DNA of 64,000 nt. Origin: an uncultured Eubacteriales bacterium (GTDB lineage: Bacteria; Bacillota; Clostridia; Lachnospirales; CAMVHY01). The stretch covers positions 13,685 to 77,684 of the forward strand of contig CAOVHW010000003.1 of NCBI GenBank assembly GCA_948543815.1, read 5' to 3'. The notes under the pieces were generated by a model. The model worked only from the letters and a program-made list of their open reading frames with translations, made no database searches and was not told the DNA's origin. A program made the translations under genes and the position numbers. Positions 7,176 through 16,256 of the stretch are shown here, one piece after another. Position 1 is the stretch's first letter; every line of letters begins with the position of its first letter.

Positions 7176-9614
7176 TTAATTTACAACAATTGGTTTGAGG
7201 TCCCAAATTTCTTTTGCATATTCATTAATTGTACGGTCGCTAGAAAATTTACCACTATTTGCAACGTTTATTATTGCGGATTTTGCCCAAGCATTTTTAT
7301 TTTTATATGCACTGTCAATTTTTTTATGTGCAGCTGCATAGCTTTCAAAGTCTTTCAAAATGAAATATTCATCAGCTCGTTGGCCGTTCCAACCATTTAA
7401 TAATGATTCATAAATTTCACGGAACAATTCATGATTTTCATCTAGTTCACCGTTTACAAGTTGATTCATTACGTTTCTAACGTCTACATTTTTATTGTAG
7501 ATATCCCACGGATTGTAATCATTTTTCTTGTACAAATCGATAACTTCGGAAGCGTGCAGACCAAATATAAAAATATTTTTTTCGCCGACTTCTTCTAAAA
7601 TTTCAACGTTAGCACCATCAAGCGTGCCAATTGTCAATGCGCCGTTAAGCATAAATTTCATATTTCCAGTGCCGGAAGCTTCTTTACTTGCTGTTGAAAT
7701 TTGTTCACTGACATCGGCGGCCGGAATTAATTTTTCAGCCAATGATACGCAATAATTTGGCAAGAATAAAACTTTGATTTTACCATTTATAATTTTGTTA
7801 TTGTTGACTAAATTTGCCACGCTATTAATTAATTTAATGATAAGTTTTGCGCGGTGGTAGTTTGCAGCAGATTTAGCGGAAAAAATAAATGTATGTGGTT
7901 GGATATCGAGGCCGGGATTTAATTTTATTTTATTGTACAAGCTCAAAATGTGTAAAACGTTCAATAATTGTCGTTTGTATTCATGCAATCTTTTTACTTG
8001 AATGTCAAAGATTGAATCTGGGTCAATTGAAATCCCATAGTTTCTGTTAATAAAATTTGACAAAGCAATTTTATTTTTTTTCTTGACTTTCATAAATTTC
8101 TCACAAAATGATTTGTCGTCGGCAAAATTTTCAAGTTGTTTGAGTTGTGATAAGTCTGTCAAATATTCATTGCCAATAGTTTTTGAAATTAAATCGGCAA
8201 GTTCGGGATTACAATGTGCAAGCCAACGTCGTTGAGTTATACCGTTCGTTTTATTATTAAATCTTTTAGGATATATTTCGTAAAAATCTTTTAGCTCCTG
8301 ATTTTTCAAAATATCAGTGTGAAGTTTTGCTACGCCGTTTACTGAATGACTTCCAACAATTGCAAGGTGTGCCATTTTTATTTGACCGTCAGCAATTATT
8401 GCCATCTTACGTAATTTTTCTGAATTGTCGCCAAACTTTTTTATCAAATCTGCGCAAAATCTTTTGTTAATTTCTTCGATAATCATATAAATTCGTGGCA
8501 ATAGGCGGCTAAATAAATCAGCTGGCCATTTTTCTAAAGCTTCCGACATTATTGTATGATTTGTATACGCACAAGTTTTTTGCGTAATTTCCCATGCTTC
8601 TTCCCATTCTAAATCATATTCGTCAACCAAAAGTCGCATGAGTTCAGCAACTGCCATTGACGGATGCGTATCATTTAATTGAAAAGCAACTTTATCTGGC
8701 AATTTTTTAAAATCTTTACAATTCGCATAAAACTCTTTCAAAACTTGTTGCAATGTTGCCGAAATGAAAAAATATTGCTGTTTTAGTCGCAATTCTTTTC
8801 CATGAATATGTTCGTCGGCTGGATATAAAACTTCCGAAATTGTTGCCGCAAGATTTTGTTCCTCAACTGCTTTTGAATAATTTCCTGCATTAAATGAATT
8901 CAAGTCAAATTTATTTTTAGCTTCGGCATCCCAAAGTCGCAATGTATTTACAGTATTATTATTAAAGCCGACAACGGGATAATCATATGGAATCGCAACA
9001 ACTGTTTGATAATTTTCCAATGAAAATTTGTAATTTCCGTCAGGTTTTATTGAACTAACAACTTTTCCACCAAATTTAATTTCCTGAGCGAGTTCAGAAT
9101 GTTTTACGCCCCAACTATCATTATCTTCGAGCCAGTTATCTGATTTTTCAACTTGATAGCCATTTTCAATTGTTTGCTCAAAAATTCCATAATGATATCT
9201 GATTCCACAGCCATAAGCTGGAAGATTTAAAGTTGAAAGTGAATCTAAAAAACAAGCTGCTAAGCGACCAAGACCACCGTTACCAAGACCGGGATCACGT
9301 TCAGCTTCTTCGATTAAATTATAATTAATGCCTAATTCTTCGAGGGCATTTTTAAAATTTTCATCAAGAGATAAATTTATAAGGGTATTACCTAAGAAGC
9401 GGCCCATTAAGAATTCCATTGAGAGGTAATATAAAATTTTAGGTTTCTGTTTACTATAAGTTTCACGTGTTGCAATCCATTTATCAGCAACTATATCACG
9501 AACTAAGAAAGCAACAGCTTGATATAATTCTTGAGGGGAGGCATCATTTATTGTTTTACATGAAATTGTTTTCAAGTTATTAATTATTTTAGTTTTAATT
9601 TCATTTTTTGTCAT
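7176..9614 (-). CDS. glgP: Glycogen phosphorylase
   Basis: An 812-residue GT35 phosphorylase that releases glucose-1-phosphate from alpha-1,4-glucans. The pyridoxal-phosphate lysine is Lys653 in GTGNMKFMLNGALTIGTLDG, the family signature. Other typical stretches are YYLSMEFLMGRFLGN near the N terminus, GNGGLGRLAACFLDSL, and FQLNDTHPSMAVAELMRLL. Length and layout are those of full bacterial enzymes. It is monocistronic, with its own promoter at 9646-9674 and the site GGAGATGA. No glycogen synthesis genes are present in the window, so the link to glycogen turnover rests on family knowledge. Confidence 0.97.
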   Translation of the reverse strand: MTKNEIKTKIINNLKTISCKTINDASPQELYQAVAFLVRDIVADKWIATRETYSKQKPKILYYLSMEFLMGRFLGNTLINLSLDENFKNALEELGINYNLIEEAERDPGLGNGGLGRLAACFLDSLSTLNLPAYGCGIRYHYGIFEQTIENGYQVEKSDNWLEDNDSWGVKHSELAQEIKFGGKVVSSIKPDGNYKFSLENYQTVVAIPYDYPVVGFNNNTVNTLRLWDAEAKNKFDLNSFNAGNYSKAVEEQNLAATISEVLYPADEHIHGKELRLKQQYFFISATLQQVLKEFYANCKDFKKLPDKVAFQLNDTHPSMAVAELMRLLVDEYDLEWEEAWEITQKTCAYTNHTIMSEALEKWPADLFSRLLPRIYMIIEEINKRFCADLIKKFGDNSEKLRKMAIIADGQIKMAHLAIVGSHSVNGVAKLHTDILKNQELKDFYEIYPKRFNNKTNGITQRRWLAHCNPELADLISKTIGNEYLTDLSQLKQLENFADDKSFCEKFMKVKKKNKIALSNFINRNYGISIDPDSIFDIQVKRLHEYKRQLLNVLHILSLYNKIKLNPGLDIQPHTFIFSAKSAANYHRAKLIIKLINSVANLVNNNKIINGKIKVLFLPNYCVSLAEKLIPAADVSEQISTASKEASGTGNMKFMLNGALTIGTLDGANVEILEEVGEKNIFIFGLHASEVIDLYKKNDYNPWDIYNKNVDVRNVMNQLVNGELDENHELFREIYESLLNGWNGQRADEYFILKDFESYAAAHKKIDSAYKNKNAWAKSAIINVANSGKFSSDRTINEYAKEIWDLKPIVVN

Positions 9615-9645
9615 TTCAAATCATCTCCATATTTAAATTTTAAAT

Positions 9646-9674
9646 ATCATATAGAAAAAATGTAAAAAGTTCAA
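9646..9674 (-). promoter_or_regulatory. Putative promoter of glgP
   Basis: On the minus strand, TTGAAC (9669-9674) and TATGAT (9646-9651) are 17 bp apart, about 35-60 bases upstream of the glgP start. Confidence 0.6.
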
Positions 9675-9850
9675 GCATTTTTTTTGAAATTTTACAGTGA
9701 AAATCATCAAGTTGAAAATTTTGTTATTTTGTTATAGTGATAAAAGATTTTTTAATTACTAATATGTACCAACAATTTTCAATTATATACTTTATGTTTG
9801 CCGAAAAATTTTTGTTTAACACTGTTAAAAAATTATTTTTGTTTTATATC

Positions 9851-9879
9851 TTGCGTAATTGAATTATTTGTAATATAAT
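9851..9879 (+). promoter_or_regulatory. Putative promoter of the 559-aa unknown gene
   Basis: TTGCGT (9851-9856) and a perfect TATAAT (9874-9879) are separated by 17 bp. The predicted start near 9886 leaves a 38-base leader with AGAGGTGA before the ATG at 9924. Confidence 0.6.
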
Positions 9880-9923
9880 AGTAATAGCAATAATTTTAAG
9901 ATGATAAAAAAGAGGTGATAATT

Positions 9924-11603
9924 ATGGAAAGTGAAAAAGAATTGTTATTTCCTATCGATACATATTGCAAATCCGGTGATTTTTATTTTTTACATCATTT
10001 TCATTGCCAACAACCTATGTATTTTGCCTCATTTTTGAATCTTGGATTAATGCATGAAGAAGATATACAAGTTAATTGGCAATTTTTAAATTATGATATT
10101 AAAATACAAAAAAAATATAAAAAATATGTTGATGAAGTATTAAGTAAGATAACGCCAGAAGACAATTTTCATCTTGAGTTAGCACAACAAATTTTGGATG
10201 TTATAAGTGATACATATTTTTTTCCATATATGGGAGTTCATTTCCAATTTGAATTTGTTACAAATCAATTTTGTAATAATTTCGGAGTAAAACCTGAACC
10301 ACTTATTACTCACAATGATTATGAAGTATTTAAGATGGAAAATAATGAGTTTTCTGTATCTTATGAGAAACTTTATAAAATTAAAAGTACATTTCTTGTG
10401 TTAATGGCAAATTGTATTAATGAATCGACGGGAAAACGTAAAATTATATATGAAGAACTTAAAAAGATTAAAAATAATGGTACTGAAAAACTTAAAAATA
10501 TGGATACAAACAATATATCAAATTATATAATAAATGAATTAAATAAATCTTTAGAAATATCTTGCATAATAAATAATGAGAAAAATATAAAAGAAGAAAT
10601 AGATATGATGGTTGGTTATGAAGCTTCGACAGATACTAGTTTAGCTGCTGCATTTTATTTGCCAAAAAATTCAGACATAAATTTATATAGTATTACAGAC
10701 GATAATGTACTTTGTATTTCATTTAAACATATTTATAAATTTTTTTGCTGTAAAGAGTTAGAAATTGAAACCAATGGTGAAACTATACCAGAAGCTAAAA
10801 AAATAAATGGTGAAGAATCACCACAGTTTTCTATACAAGAAGGAAATTCTATAAATAATGATACTTTTGAAAAAATCACTAAGCCTAATGAACAAGAAAC
10901 AGAATTAATTAAAACAGATGATATTTCAATTTTAAAATCAAGTACGTCAAAGGAAAGAACTTTAGAAATTTTAAGCGATGATGAAACTGAGCCAAAAGTA
11001 AAAAAAATAGATGTTGAAGAGTCAACGCAATTTTTTGTACAAGAAGGAAATTTTATAAATGATGATACTTTTGAAGAAATTACTAAGCCTAATGAACAAG
11101 AAACAGAATTAATTAAAACAGATGATATTTCAATTTTAAAATCAAATATGTCAGATATTGAAGAATCAACACCAGAAAAAGATTTTGTAAATAATGATAC
11201 TCTTAAAGAAATTTCCAAAACAGATGATATTTCAATTTTAAAATCAAGTATGTCAAAGAACATACAAAATAGTTTAAAACATAGAATTTTTGCTGGAGTT
11301 TTCACGATAATAGGAACTATTTTTTTCTCTATTGGCTTAGCAGCTCAACTTGTAAGTTTTGGTTTGCCAAATCCTGTTTCAATTTTATTTATCGTTTCTG
11401 GTTTTATAGCAACGTGTATTGGCGGAATAATTTTTTATTATGAAGATCGACAAGCGAATAAAGGAAATATTTTTTCGAAAAGTAACGAAACATACATTAA
11501 CGTTCCAACATTTAGTAGCAGATTTTTCAAACGAAATAAAGAAACTACGCTACAAAATCCACCTGTTCCTAGTCTTTCAAAGGAGAGGAATAAGGGCAAA
11601 TAA
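9924..11603 (+). CDS. Unknown protein with internal repeats and C-terminal hydrophobic hairpin
   Basis: I do not recognise this 559-residue protein. Residues 1-280 look like a soluble, mostly helical region without known motifs. Residues 295-445 hold two and a half acidic repeats sharing ETELIKTDDISILKS. Residues 455-510 form two hydrophobic helices separated by SFGLPNPVS, followed by a charged YYEDRQANKG and a polar tail ending in a Lys/Arg cluster. There is no signal peptide. The start at 9924 is chosen for AGAGGTGA; GTG at 9915 is too close to that site. The layout resembles the partial protein at 3-479. Late hydrophobic hairpins after soluble domains occur in host-targeted membrane effectors as well as in ordinary scaffold proteins, so function is open. 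Confidence 0.75.
   Translation: MESEKELLFPIDTYCKSGDFYFLHHFHCQQPMYFASFLNLGLMHEEDIQVNWQFLNYDIKIQKKYKKYVDEVLSKITPEDNFHLELAQQILDVISDTYFFPYMGVHFQFEFVTNQFCNNFGVKPEPLITHNDYEVFKMENNEFSVSYEKLYKIKSTFLVLMANCINESTGKRKIIYEELKKIKNNGTEKLKNMDTNNISNYIINELNKSLEISCIINNEKNIKEEIDMMVGYEASTDTSLAAAFYLPKNSDINLYSITDDNVLCISFKHIYKFFCCKELEIETNGETIPEAKKINGEESPQFSIQEGNSINNDTFEKITKPNEQETELIKTDDISILKSSTSKERTLEILSDDETEPKVKKIDVEESTQFFVQEGNFINDDTFEEITKPNEQETELIKTDDISILKSNMSDIEESTPEKDFVNNDTLKEISKTDDISILKSSMSKNIQNSLKHRIFAGVFTIIGTIFFSIGLAAQLVSFGLPNPVSILFIVSGFIATCIGGIIFYYEDRQANKGNIFSKSNETYINVPTFSSRFFKRNKETTLQNPPVPSLSKERNKGK
10812..11258 (+). repeat. In-frame tandem repeats inside the 559-aa gene
   Basis: Two long units (10812-10953 and 11016-11154) are about 80-85% identical by eye. 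They encode EES-x-QF--QEGN-IN-DTFE-ITKPNEQETELIKTDDISILKS, with the last 20 residues identical. A shortened third unit (about 11181-11258) keeps NNDTLKEIS and KTDDISILKS. The near-identity at DNA level suggests recent duplication. Confidence 0.8.
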
Positions 11604-11630
11604 TAAATTTTTTATTAAATTTTTGCATAA

Positions 11631-11654
11631 AAAAAGCACATCATAAAGATGTGC
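11631..11654 (-). terminator. Terminator of rpsU
   Basis: On the minus strand, GCACATC - loop - GATGTGC is followed by a T-run, 36 bases after the rpsU stop. The plus strand has a weaker T-rich tail, so it may also end the converging 559-aa gene. Confidence 0.75.
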
Positions 11655-11689
11655 GAAAATATTTTTAACCGAGGAAGGGGTAAAAAAAA

Positions 11690-11872
11690 TTAATTTTTAC
11701 GTTTTTTACGTTTACTGTTAGCCTCAGATTTTTTCTTACGCCTTACACTTGGTTTATCATAATGTTCATGCTTACGGATATCTTTTAAAATGCCGGATTT
11801 AGCACAATTTCTTTTGAAGCGACGTAATGCATTATCCAAGCTTTCATTTTCACGAACTTGTACTTCAGACAT
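11690..11872 (-). CDS. rpsU: Ribosomal protein S21
   Basis: This 60-residue basic protein carries the S21 layout: VRENESLDNALRRFKR near the N terminus, then KPSVRRKKKSEA and a Lys/Arg tail. S21 belongs to the small ribosomal subunit near the anti-Shine-Dalgarno end of 16S RNA. The start is placed at MSEVQV because GGAGGGAGGG lies just upstream; the frame extends six codons further, through that site. It is monocistronic, with a consensus promoter and its own terminator. Confidence 0.96.
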   Translation of the reverse strand: MSEVQVRENESLDNALRRFKRNCAKSGILKDIRKHEHYDKPSVRRKKKSEANSKRKKRKN

Positions 11873-11907
11873 TAATTTCCCTCCCTCCAACTAATTGCAC
11901 AAAAAAT

Positions 11908-11936
11908 ATTATAAACAAAAGAGTGATAAAAGTCAA
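11908..11936 (-). promoter_or_regulatory. Promoter of rpsU
   Basis: On the minus strand, TTGACT (11931-11936) and TATAAT (11908-11913) are exactly 17 bp apart, about 35 bases upstream of the start codon. Confidence 0.8.
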
Positions 11937-11945
11937 CAAAAATAT

Positions 11946-12440
11946 TTATTCTTTTGCGAACATATTTATTATAACCTCAAAACTTGCACAATATTTATCG
12001 ATACAGGAAACGATAAAAGATTCGAGGTAACGAGGAGGGATAGGAGTTAGCGGCCACATATGTCGTAATATACAATTTTTTTCAATTTTATTTATGTGAG
12101 TAATTTTATTTGCATTACGTAATGCAATAATAGGATGAGCTTTAGCATGATAGCCCTCAGGTTGTTTTTGAGTCCGCCAATCATAAAGATAGAAGTCATG
12201 GAGTAATCCACCACGTGCTGCAGATTTATAATCTAATCCGAAAAATTTACAGACTAAGAAACTATAGTAAGCGACATTAATAGAATGTTGGAGTCTGCTA
12301 GTTTTAATATGTTGGGAGAAGTTATCAAGTTTTTTAAAGAGTGGATGATTAATTAAATCGGAGACGCAAGAAAAAAATTCGAAAGCGAGAGTATTATTAA
12401 AATCGAGTAAATTAATTTTAGAGCCGATAGCTTTTTGCAT
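11946..12440 (-). CDS. HD domain protein (putative phosphohydrolase)
   Basis: The 164-residue product has the HD-superfamily pattern: His52 in RLQHSINVAYYS, His81-Asp82 in GGLLHDFYLYDW, further His residues in KAHPI and LRHMWP, and a late Asp in SCIDKYC. These are the metal ligands of HD phosphohydrolases; the substrate is not deducible. The start at 12440 is chosen because AGGAG lies eight bases upstream. A weak promoter-like pair (TTGCGT and TATAAT, 19-bp gap, minus strand) precedes it. It stands alone between rpsU and glmS on the same strand. Confidence 0.8.
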   Translation of the reverse strand: MQKAIGSKINLLDFNNTLAFEFFSCVSDLINHPLFKKLDNFSQHIKTSRLQHSINVAYYSFLVCKFFGLDYKSAARGGLLHDFYLYDWRTQKQPEGYHAKAHPIIALRNANKITHINKIEKNCILRHMWPLTPIPPRYLESFIVSCIDKYCASFEVIINMFAKE

Positions 12441-12602
12441 GAGCAACACTCCTTTTAGATTTATTTTATAAATTAATTATAACAAAAAAAATGAGATTTC
12501 ACGCAAAATCTTTTTGACAATCAAAGAATTATTTTCCAATTATTTATCTTGCAAAGCAAAATTCGTTAATAATTAATTGCAAAATATTTTTATTTCGAAC
12601 TA

Positions 12603-12638
12603 AAAAATCTCTTTCACTTCATGTGAAAGAGATTTTTT
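12603..12638 (-). terminator. Terminator of glmM-glmS
   Basis: A stem of about 14 bp (AAAATCTCTTTCAC / GTGAAAGAGATTTT) with a short loop is followed by T residues on the minus strand, directly after the glmS stop. Confidence 0.85.
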
Positions 12639-14459
12639 TTATTCAACTGTAACAGATTTGGCAAGATTTCGTGGCTTATCAATATCATAACCTAAACCTT
12701 TCGCTATGTAATAAGCAAAAAGTTGTAAAGAAATATTTGCTAAAATTGGCGCAAACATTTGATTAATTTGCGGAATTATAAAACTATCATCAGCAACATT
12801 TTTTATATCACTATTATTTTCAGTTGTAACAATAAAAATTTTTCCGTGCCGCGATTTACATTCCTTTAAATTACTCAACGTTTTTTCAACAATATTTTTT
12901 TGAGTAATAACGCCAACAATAAGAATCGAATCATCAATTAATGCAATTGGACCGTGCTTCAATTCACCAGCCGCATACGCTTGTGAATATAAATAAGCAA
13001 TTTCTTTTAACTTAAGTGAACCTTCACGCGCAATAAAATAATCTAAACCACGACCAATGTAAAAAACATTTTTACACGATAAATATTTTTCCGCCATAAT
13101 TTTTATTTCATTTTCACGATCCAAAATTTCAGTAATTAATGATGGAATTCTCTGTAATTCATTTTGTAATTGCAAAAATTTCTCTGTCGATATAACTTTA
13201 CAAACTTTATACAAATTACAAACCAAAACATACAGCGCCATAATTTGTAATGAAAAAGCTTTCGTACTTGCAACTGAAATCTCCGGCCCCGCCGTTATAT
13301 AAATAACATTGTCGGATTCTCTAGCAATACTGCTGCCAACAACATTTACAATCGACAACACACGAGCATTATTTTTCTTTGCCATACGTAATGCCGCCAA
13401 AGTGTCTGCCGTCTCACCAGATTGCGAAATAACTATAAGTAAAGTTTTTTCGTCTATCAACGGCTCATTATATCTAAACTCACTTGCCATTTCTGCCGAA
13501 ACAAAAATGTTCGGTAACTTTGATAAAAGATGTGCACCAATCAAACTTGCGTGATATGCCGTCCCACAACCAACAATATAAATACGATCAAAATTTTCAA
13601 GCGTTTCCAAATTTATCTTGTGTAAAAAATTTTCGTCATAAAGATTTATTGACAGAAAATCGTTGATAACTTTTGGCTGCTCAAAAATTTCTTTCAGCAT
13701 AAAGAAATCATAGCCGCCTTTTTCTGCACTTTCTATATCCCAATCGATTTTAAAAATTTTTTTTGTGACCAACGTTTTATCTTTGTCAAAAATTTTTATA
13801 TTTTCTGCGTCTATCAGCGCAACTTCGCCATCGTTCAACAAATACGCATCACGCGTATAATTTATAATTGCAGTTATATCAGACGCAATAAAATTTTCAT
13901 TCTTCCCTATACCAATTACCAGCGGATTGTCTTTTTTCACCGCTATTAATTTGTCTGGAAAATCAGAACATATTATCGCTAATGCGTATGTCCCACACAT
14001 TTTATCTATCGCCGCATATACCGCGTCAAGTAAATTTTTTATCGTCGCTTTTGTGTAAAATTTATTTATCAAATGTGCAATAACTTCCGTATCCGTGTCC
14101 GATGCAAACGAACTTTCCGTAAGCTCTTCTTTTATACTCAAATAATTTTCTATTATCCCATTATGTACGACCGCAATTTTGCAATTATTACTTGCATGCG
14201 GATGCGAATTTATATCCGATGGAGCACCATGCGTTGCCCAACGCGTATGCCCAATCCCCAAAGTTCCATTCAATTCATTTTGTGAAAGTTTTTTTTGAAG
14301 TTCTGCTAACTTTCCCTTCGACTTCACAATATTAATTTTTTGCCCGTTATGCACAGCGATACCAGCTGAGTCATAACCTCTATACTCCAATTTTGCGAGC
14401 CCATCCAATAAAATTGGCTCAGCTTCATTTAATCCAACATAACCAACTATTCCACACAC
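12639..14459 (-). CDS. glmS: Glucosamine-6-phosphate synthase (isomerizing)
   Basis: This 606-residue enzyme makes glucosamine-6-phosphate from fructose-6-phosphate and glutamine, the first step to UDP-GlcNAc. The N-terminal glutaminase starts with Cys (CGIVGYVG) and includes GHTRWATHG. Two SIS domains follow, with SQSGETADTLAAL and CGTAYHASL, and the C-terminal KPRNLAKSVTVE is typical. The start is the GTG at 14459, because the catalytic Cys must follow the initiator Met; a TTG five codons upstream would bury it. GGAAGTGAG precedes it. glmM ends 16 bases upstream, so there is no space for a glmS ribozyme. Confidence 0.97.
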   Translation of the reverse strand: MCGIVGYVGLNEAEPILLDGLAKLEYRGYDSAGIAVHNGQKINIVKSKGKLAELQKKLSQNELNGTLGIGHTRWATHGAPSDINSHPHASNNCKIAVVHNGIIENYLSIKEELTESSFASDTDTEVIAHLINKFYTKATIKNLLDAVYAAIDKMCGTYALAIICSDFPDKLIAVKKDNPLVIGIGKNENFIASDITAIINYTRDAYLLNDGEVALIDAENIKIFDKDKTLVTKKIFKIDWDIESAEKGGYDFFMLKEIFEQPKVINDFLSINLYDENFLHKINLETLENFDRIYIVGCGTAYHASLIGAHLLSKLPNIFVSAEMASEFRYNEPLIDEKTLLIVISQSGETADTLAALRMAKKNNARVLSIVNVVGSSIARESDNVIYITAGPEISVASTKAFSLQIMALYVLVCNLYKVCKVISTEKFLQLQNELQRIPSLITEILDRENEIKIMAEKYLSCKNVFYIGRGLDYFIAREGSLKLKEIAYLYSQAYAAGELKHGPIALIDDSILIVGVITQKNIVEKTLSNLKECKSRHGKIFIVTTENNSDIKNVADDSFIIPQINQMFAPILANISLQLFAYYIAKGLGYDIDKPRNLAKSVTVE

Positions 14460-14475
14460 ATTTCTCACTTCCAAA

Positions 14476-15822
14476 TTAATTCAAATATTTTTCCATGATA
14501 CCAGCCAAACGTTTTGCTTCATGGTTCAATAAAAATTTATTTGAGCCCTCGAGCATAACGCGAATAAGTGGCTCAGTTCCCGATGCACGGACAACAACGC
14601 GTCCATTATCAGCAAATTTTTCTTCAAGCATTTTTATTTCAGATTGTATCTGAATATTTGACATGTATTGATTTTTTTTTGTGTTACTAACTTTTGCATT
14701 AACTAAAACTTGCGGCATAACACTCATTAAATTATTAAGCTGTGAAATTTTTTTACCGGACTCTGCCATTATTTTTGACACATAAAGTGCCGTCAAAATT
14801 CCATCGCCAGTCGTATTATGATCCAAAAAAATAATATGTCCCGACTGTTCGCCGCCCAAATTATAACCGCACTCCAACATTTTCTCCAACACATATCGAT
14901 CGCCGACACCCGTACGTTCAATATTTATCCCGTACTTTTTTCCCATCATAAATAATCCAAGATTACTCATAATAGTAGCAACGATTGTATTTTGTTTGAG
15001 AATTTTTTTCTGCTTCATGTAGAAAGCACAAATCGACATAATTTCATCGCCATGAATTATATTGCCGTCGGAATCCACAACTAAACATCTATCGCCATCG
15101 CCATCAAATGCGAAACCAACATCACATTTGTTTTTCACAACGAACTCAATTAATGAATCTAAATGCGTTGATCCGCAATTCAAATTAATATTTTTGCCAT
15201 CAGGTTTGTCATTGATAACAAATAAATTTGCACCGAGATTTTTAAAAACAGTCGGTGCTACTTTAAAAGTTGCGCCATTCGCACAATCCAATGCAATACT
15301 TAAACCTGAAAAATTTAAATCACCAAGTGTGCCCTCTAAAAATCTTATGTAATCATCATTATATTTATAAGTAACGGACCCAACTTTTTCAGCCGTTGGC
15401 TCCGGCAAAACTATATCTTTGTCAAAAATAACATTTTCAATTTCTTCTTCCAATGCGTCTGAAAGTTTATAGCCGGCATTGTTAAAAAATTTTATACCGT
15501 TATCATAAAACGGATTATGTGAGGCTGAGATTACAACTCCCGCATCACAATTATATTTTCTGACGCAGTAAGCAATTCCTGGAGTTGGGATAACGCCAGC
15601 CAAAATAACTTTTGCGCCGACAGAACACATTCCAGCGACTAAAGCAGATTCAAGCATATAGCCAGAAATACGAGTATCTTTACCGACAATAATTTGAGGG
15701 GAATGCTTACAAAATTTTGAAAGTACGAAAGCGCCACTACGACCGAGATTAAAAGCGAGTTGAGGAGTTAATTCACTATTAGCGAGGCCACGTACGCCAT
15801 CAGTACCAAATAATTTACGCAT
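14476..15822 (-). CDS. glmM: Phosphoglucosamine mutase
   Basis: The 448-residue mutase converts glucosamine-6-phosphate to glucosamine-1-phosphate. It begins MRKLFGTDGVRG, has the phosphoserine loop ISASHNPFYDNGIKF (catalytic Ser101), the magnesium loop FDGDGDRC, the sugar-binding GGEQSGH, and the phosphate-binding VRASGTEPLIRVM. Length matches the family. It is the first gene of a glmM-glmS operon with GGAGG seven bases before the ATG. The two enzymes catalyse consecutive steps toward cell-wall precursors. Confidence 0.97.
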   Translation of the reverse strand: MRKLFGTDGVRGLANSELTPQLAFNLGRSGAFVLSKFCKHSPQIIVGKDTRISGYMLESALVAGMCSVGAKVILAGVIPTPGIAYCVRKYNCDAGVVISASHNPFYDNGIKFFNNAGYKLSDALEEEIENVIFDKDIVLPEPTAEKVGSVTYKYNDDYIRFLEGTLGDLNFSGLSIALDCANGATFKVAPTVFKNLGANLFVINDKPDGKNINLNCGSTHLDSLIEFVVKNKCDVGFAFDGDGDRCLVVDSDGNIIHGDEIMSICAFYMKQKKILKQNTIVATIMSNLGLFMMGKKYGINIERTGVGDRYVLEKMLECGYNLGGEQSGHIIFLDHNTTGDGILTALYVSKIMAESGKKISQLNNLMSVMPQVLVNAKVSNTKKNQYMSNIQIQSEIKMLEEKFADNGRVVVRASGTEPLIRVMLEGSNKFLLNHEAKRLAGIMEKYLN

Positions 15823-15850
15823 AAAAAAACCTCCGAAGGTATTTGAAATA

Positions 15851-15878
15851 ATTATAACAGATATAATAAGATATGCAA
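15851..15878 (-). promoter_or_regulatory. Putative promoter of glmM-glmS
   Basis: On the minus strand, TTGCAT (15873-15878) and TATAAT (15851-15856) are 16 bp apart, upstream of the glmM ribosome site. It overlaps the start of the divergent DUF2752 gene. Confidence 0.6.
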
Positions 15879-16214
15879 AAAATGAAATGGTGGCGATGGG
15901 AAATAAAATTATTGATTATAATTTTGGTAATAATTTTTAGTGGAGAATATACGTGTCCGATAAAAAAATATTTTGGGATAGGATGTCCATCATGTGGATT
16001 AACGCGCGCATTAAAATCGTTAATACATTTTCGATTTAGGGAATCATTTTTTTATCATCCATTATTAATTTTAATAATACCAGCGATATTTTTTGGAGTT
16101 AATGCTGAGAAATTCCCACGCCAAAAAAAATTTATCAATGGATATTTAATTATGACATCAATTTTATTTGTCATCGTTTATCTCATTCGCTTGCATACAA
16201 ATTCTATTCCATAA
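15873..16214 (+). CDS. DUF2752 small membrane protein
   Basis: The 113-residue protein has the DUF2752 core: a first membrane helix, then CPIKKYFGIGCPSCGLTRA, an amphipathic stretch FRESFFYHPL, and two further helices. The paired Cys (CPSCG) is the family hallmark; function is unknown. It is followed after 42 bases by a TM2-domain gene, a pairing I recall as common in Bacillota. No ribosome site precedes ATG 15873 or ATG 15882. A TATAAT at 15862-15867 would place transcription start at the first ATG, so a leaderless message is possible. Confidence 0.8.
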   Translation: MQKMKWWRWEIKLLIIILVIIFSGEYTCPIKKYFGIGCPSCGLTRALKSLIHFRFRESFFYHPLLILIIPAIFFGVNAEKFPRQKKFINGYLIMTSILFVIVYLIRLHTNSIP

Positions 16215-16220
16215 AAATTA

Positions 16221-16229
16221 TGGTATAAT
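16221..16229 (+). promoter_or_regulatory. Extended -10 element before the TM2 gene
   Basis: TGGTATAAT is an extended -10 motif (TGn before a perfect TATAAT) 28 bases before the start codon. No convincing -35 box is placed correctly. Confidence 0.45.
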
Positions 16230-16256
16230 ATTTTTATTTGAAAGGAGTCGATAAAA

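Larger units (their letters stand above)
9615..9923. other. Divergent intergenic region between glgP and the unknown 559-aa gene
   Basis: This stretch of about 310 bases holds the glgP promoter (minus strand, 9646-9674) and the promoter of the unknown gene (plus strand, 9851-9879). The AT-rich part between them (about 9680-9850) has no open frame, no clear hairpin and no recognised operator. Confidence 0.6.

Noticed and set aside
10733..11305. A 190-codon open frame on the minus strand inside the 559-aa gene
   Set aside because: It is a shadow of the in-frame repeats: its protein repeats mirror the sense repeats, and it has no ribosome site or promoter.
11440..11646. A 68-codon plus-strand frame at the end of the 559-aa gene
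   Set aside because: It overlaps the real gene in another frame and lacks a ribosome site; its basic content comes from the AT-rich sequence.
15062..15352. A 96-codon plus-strand frame in glmM
   Set aside because: It lies antisense to a strongly conserved gene and has no signals of its own.
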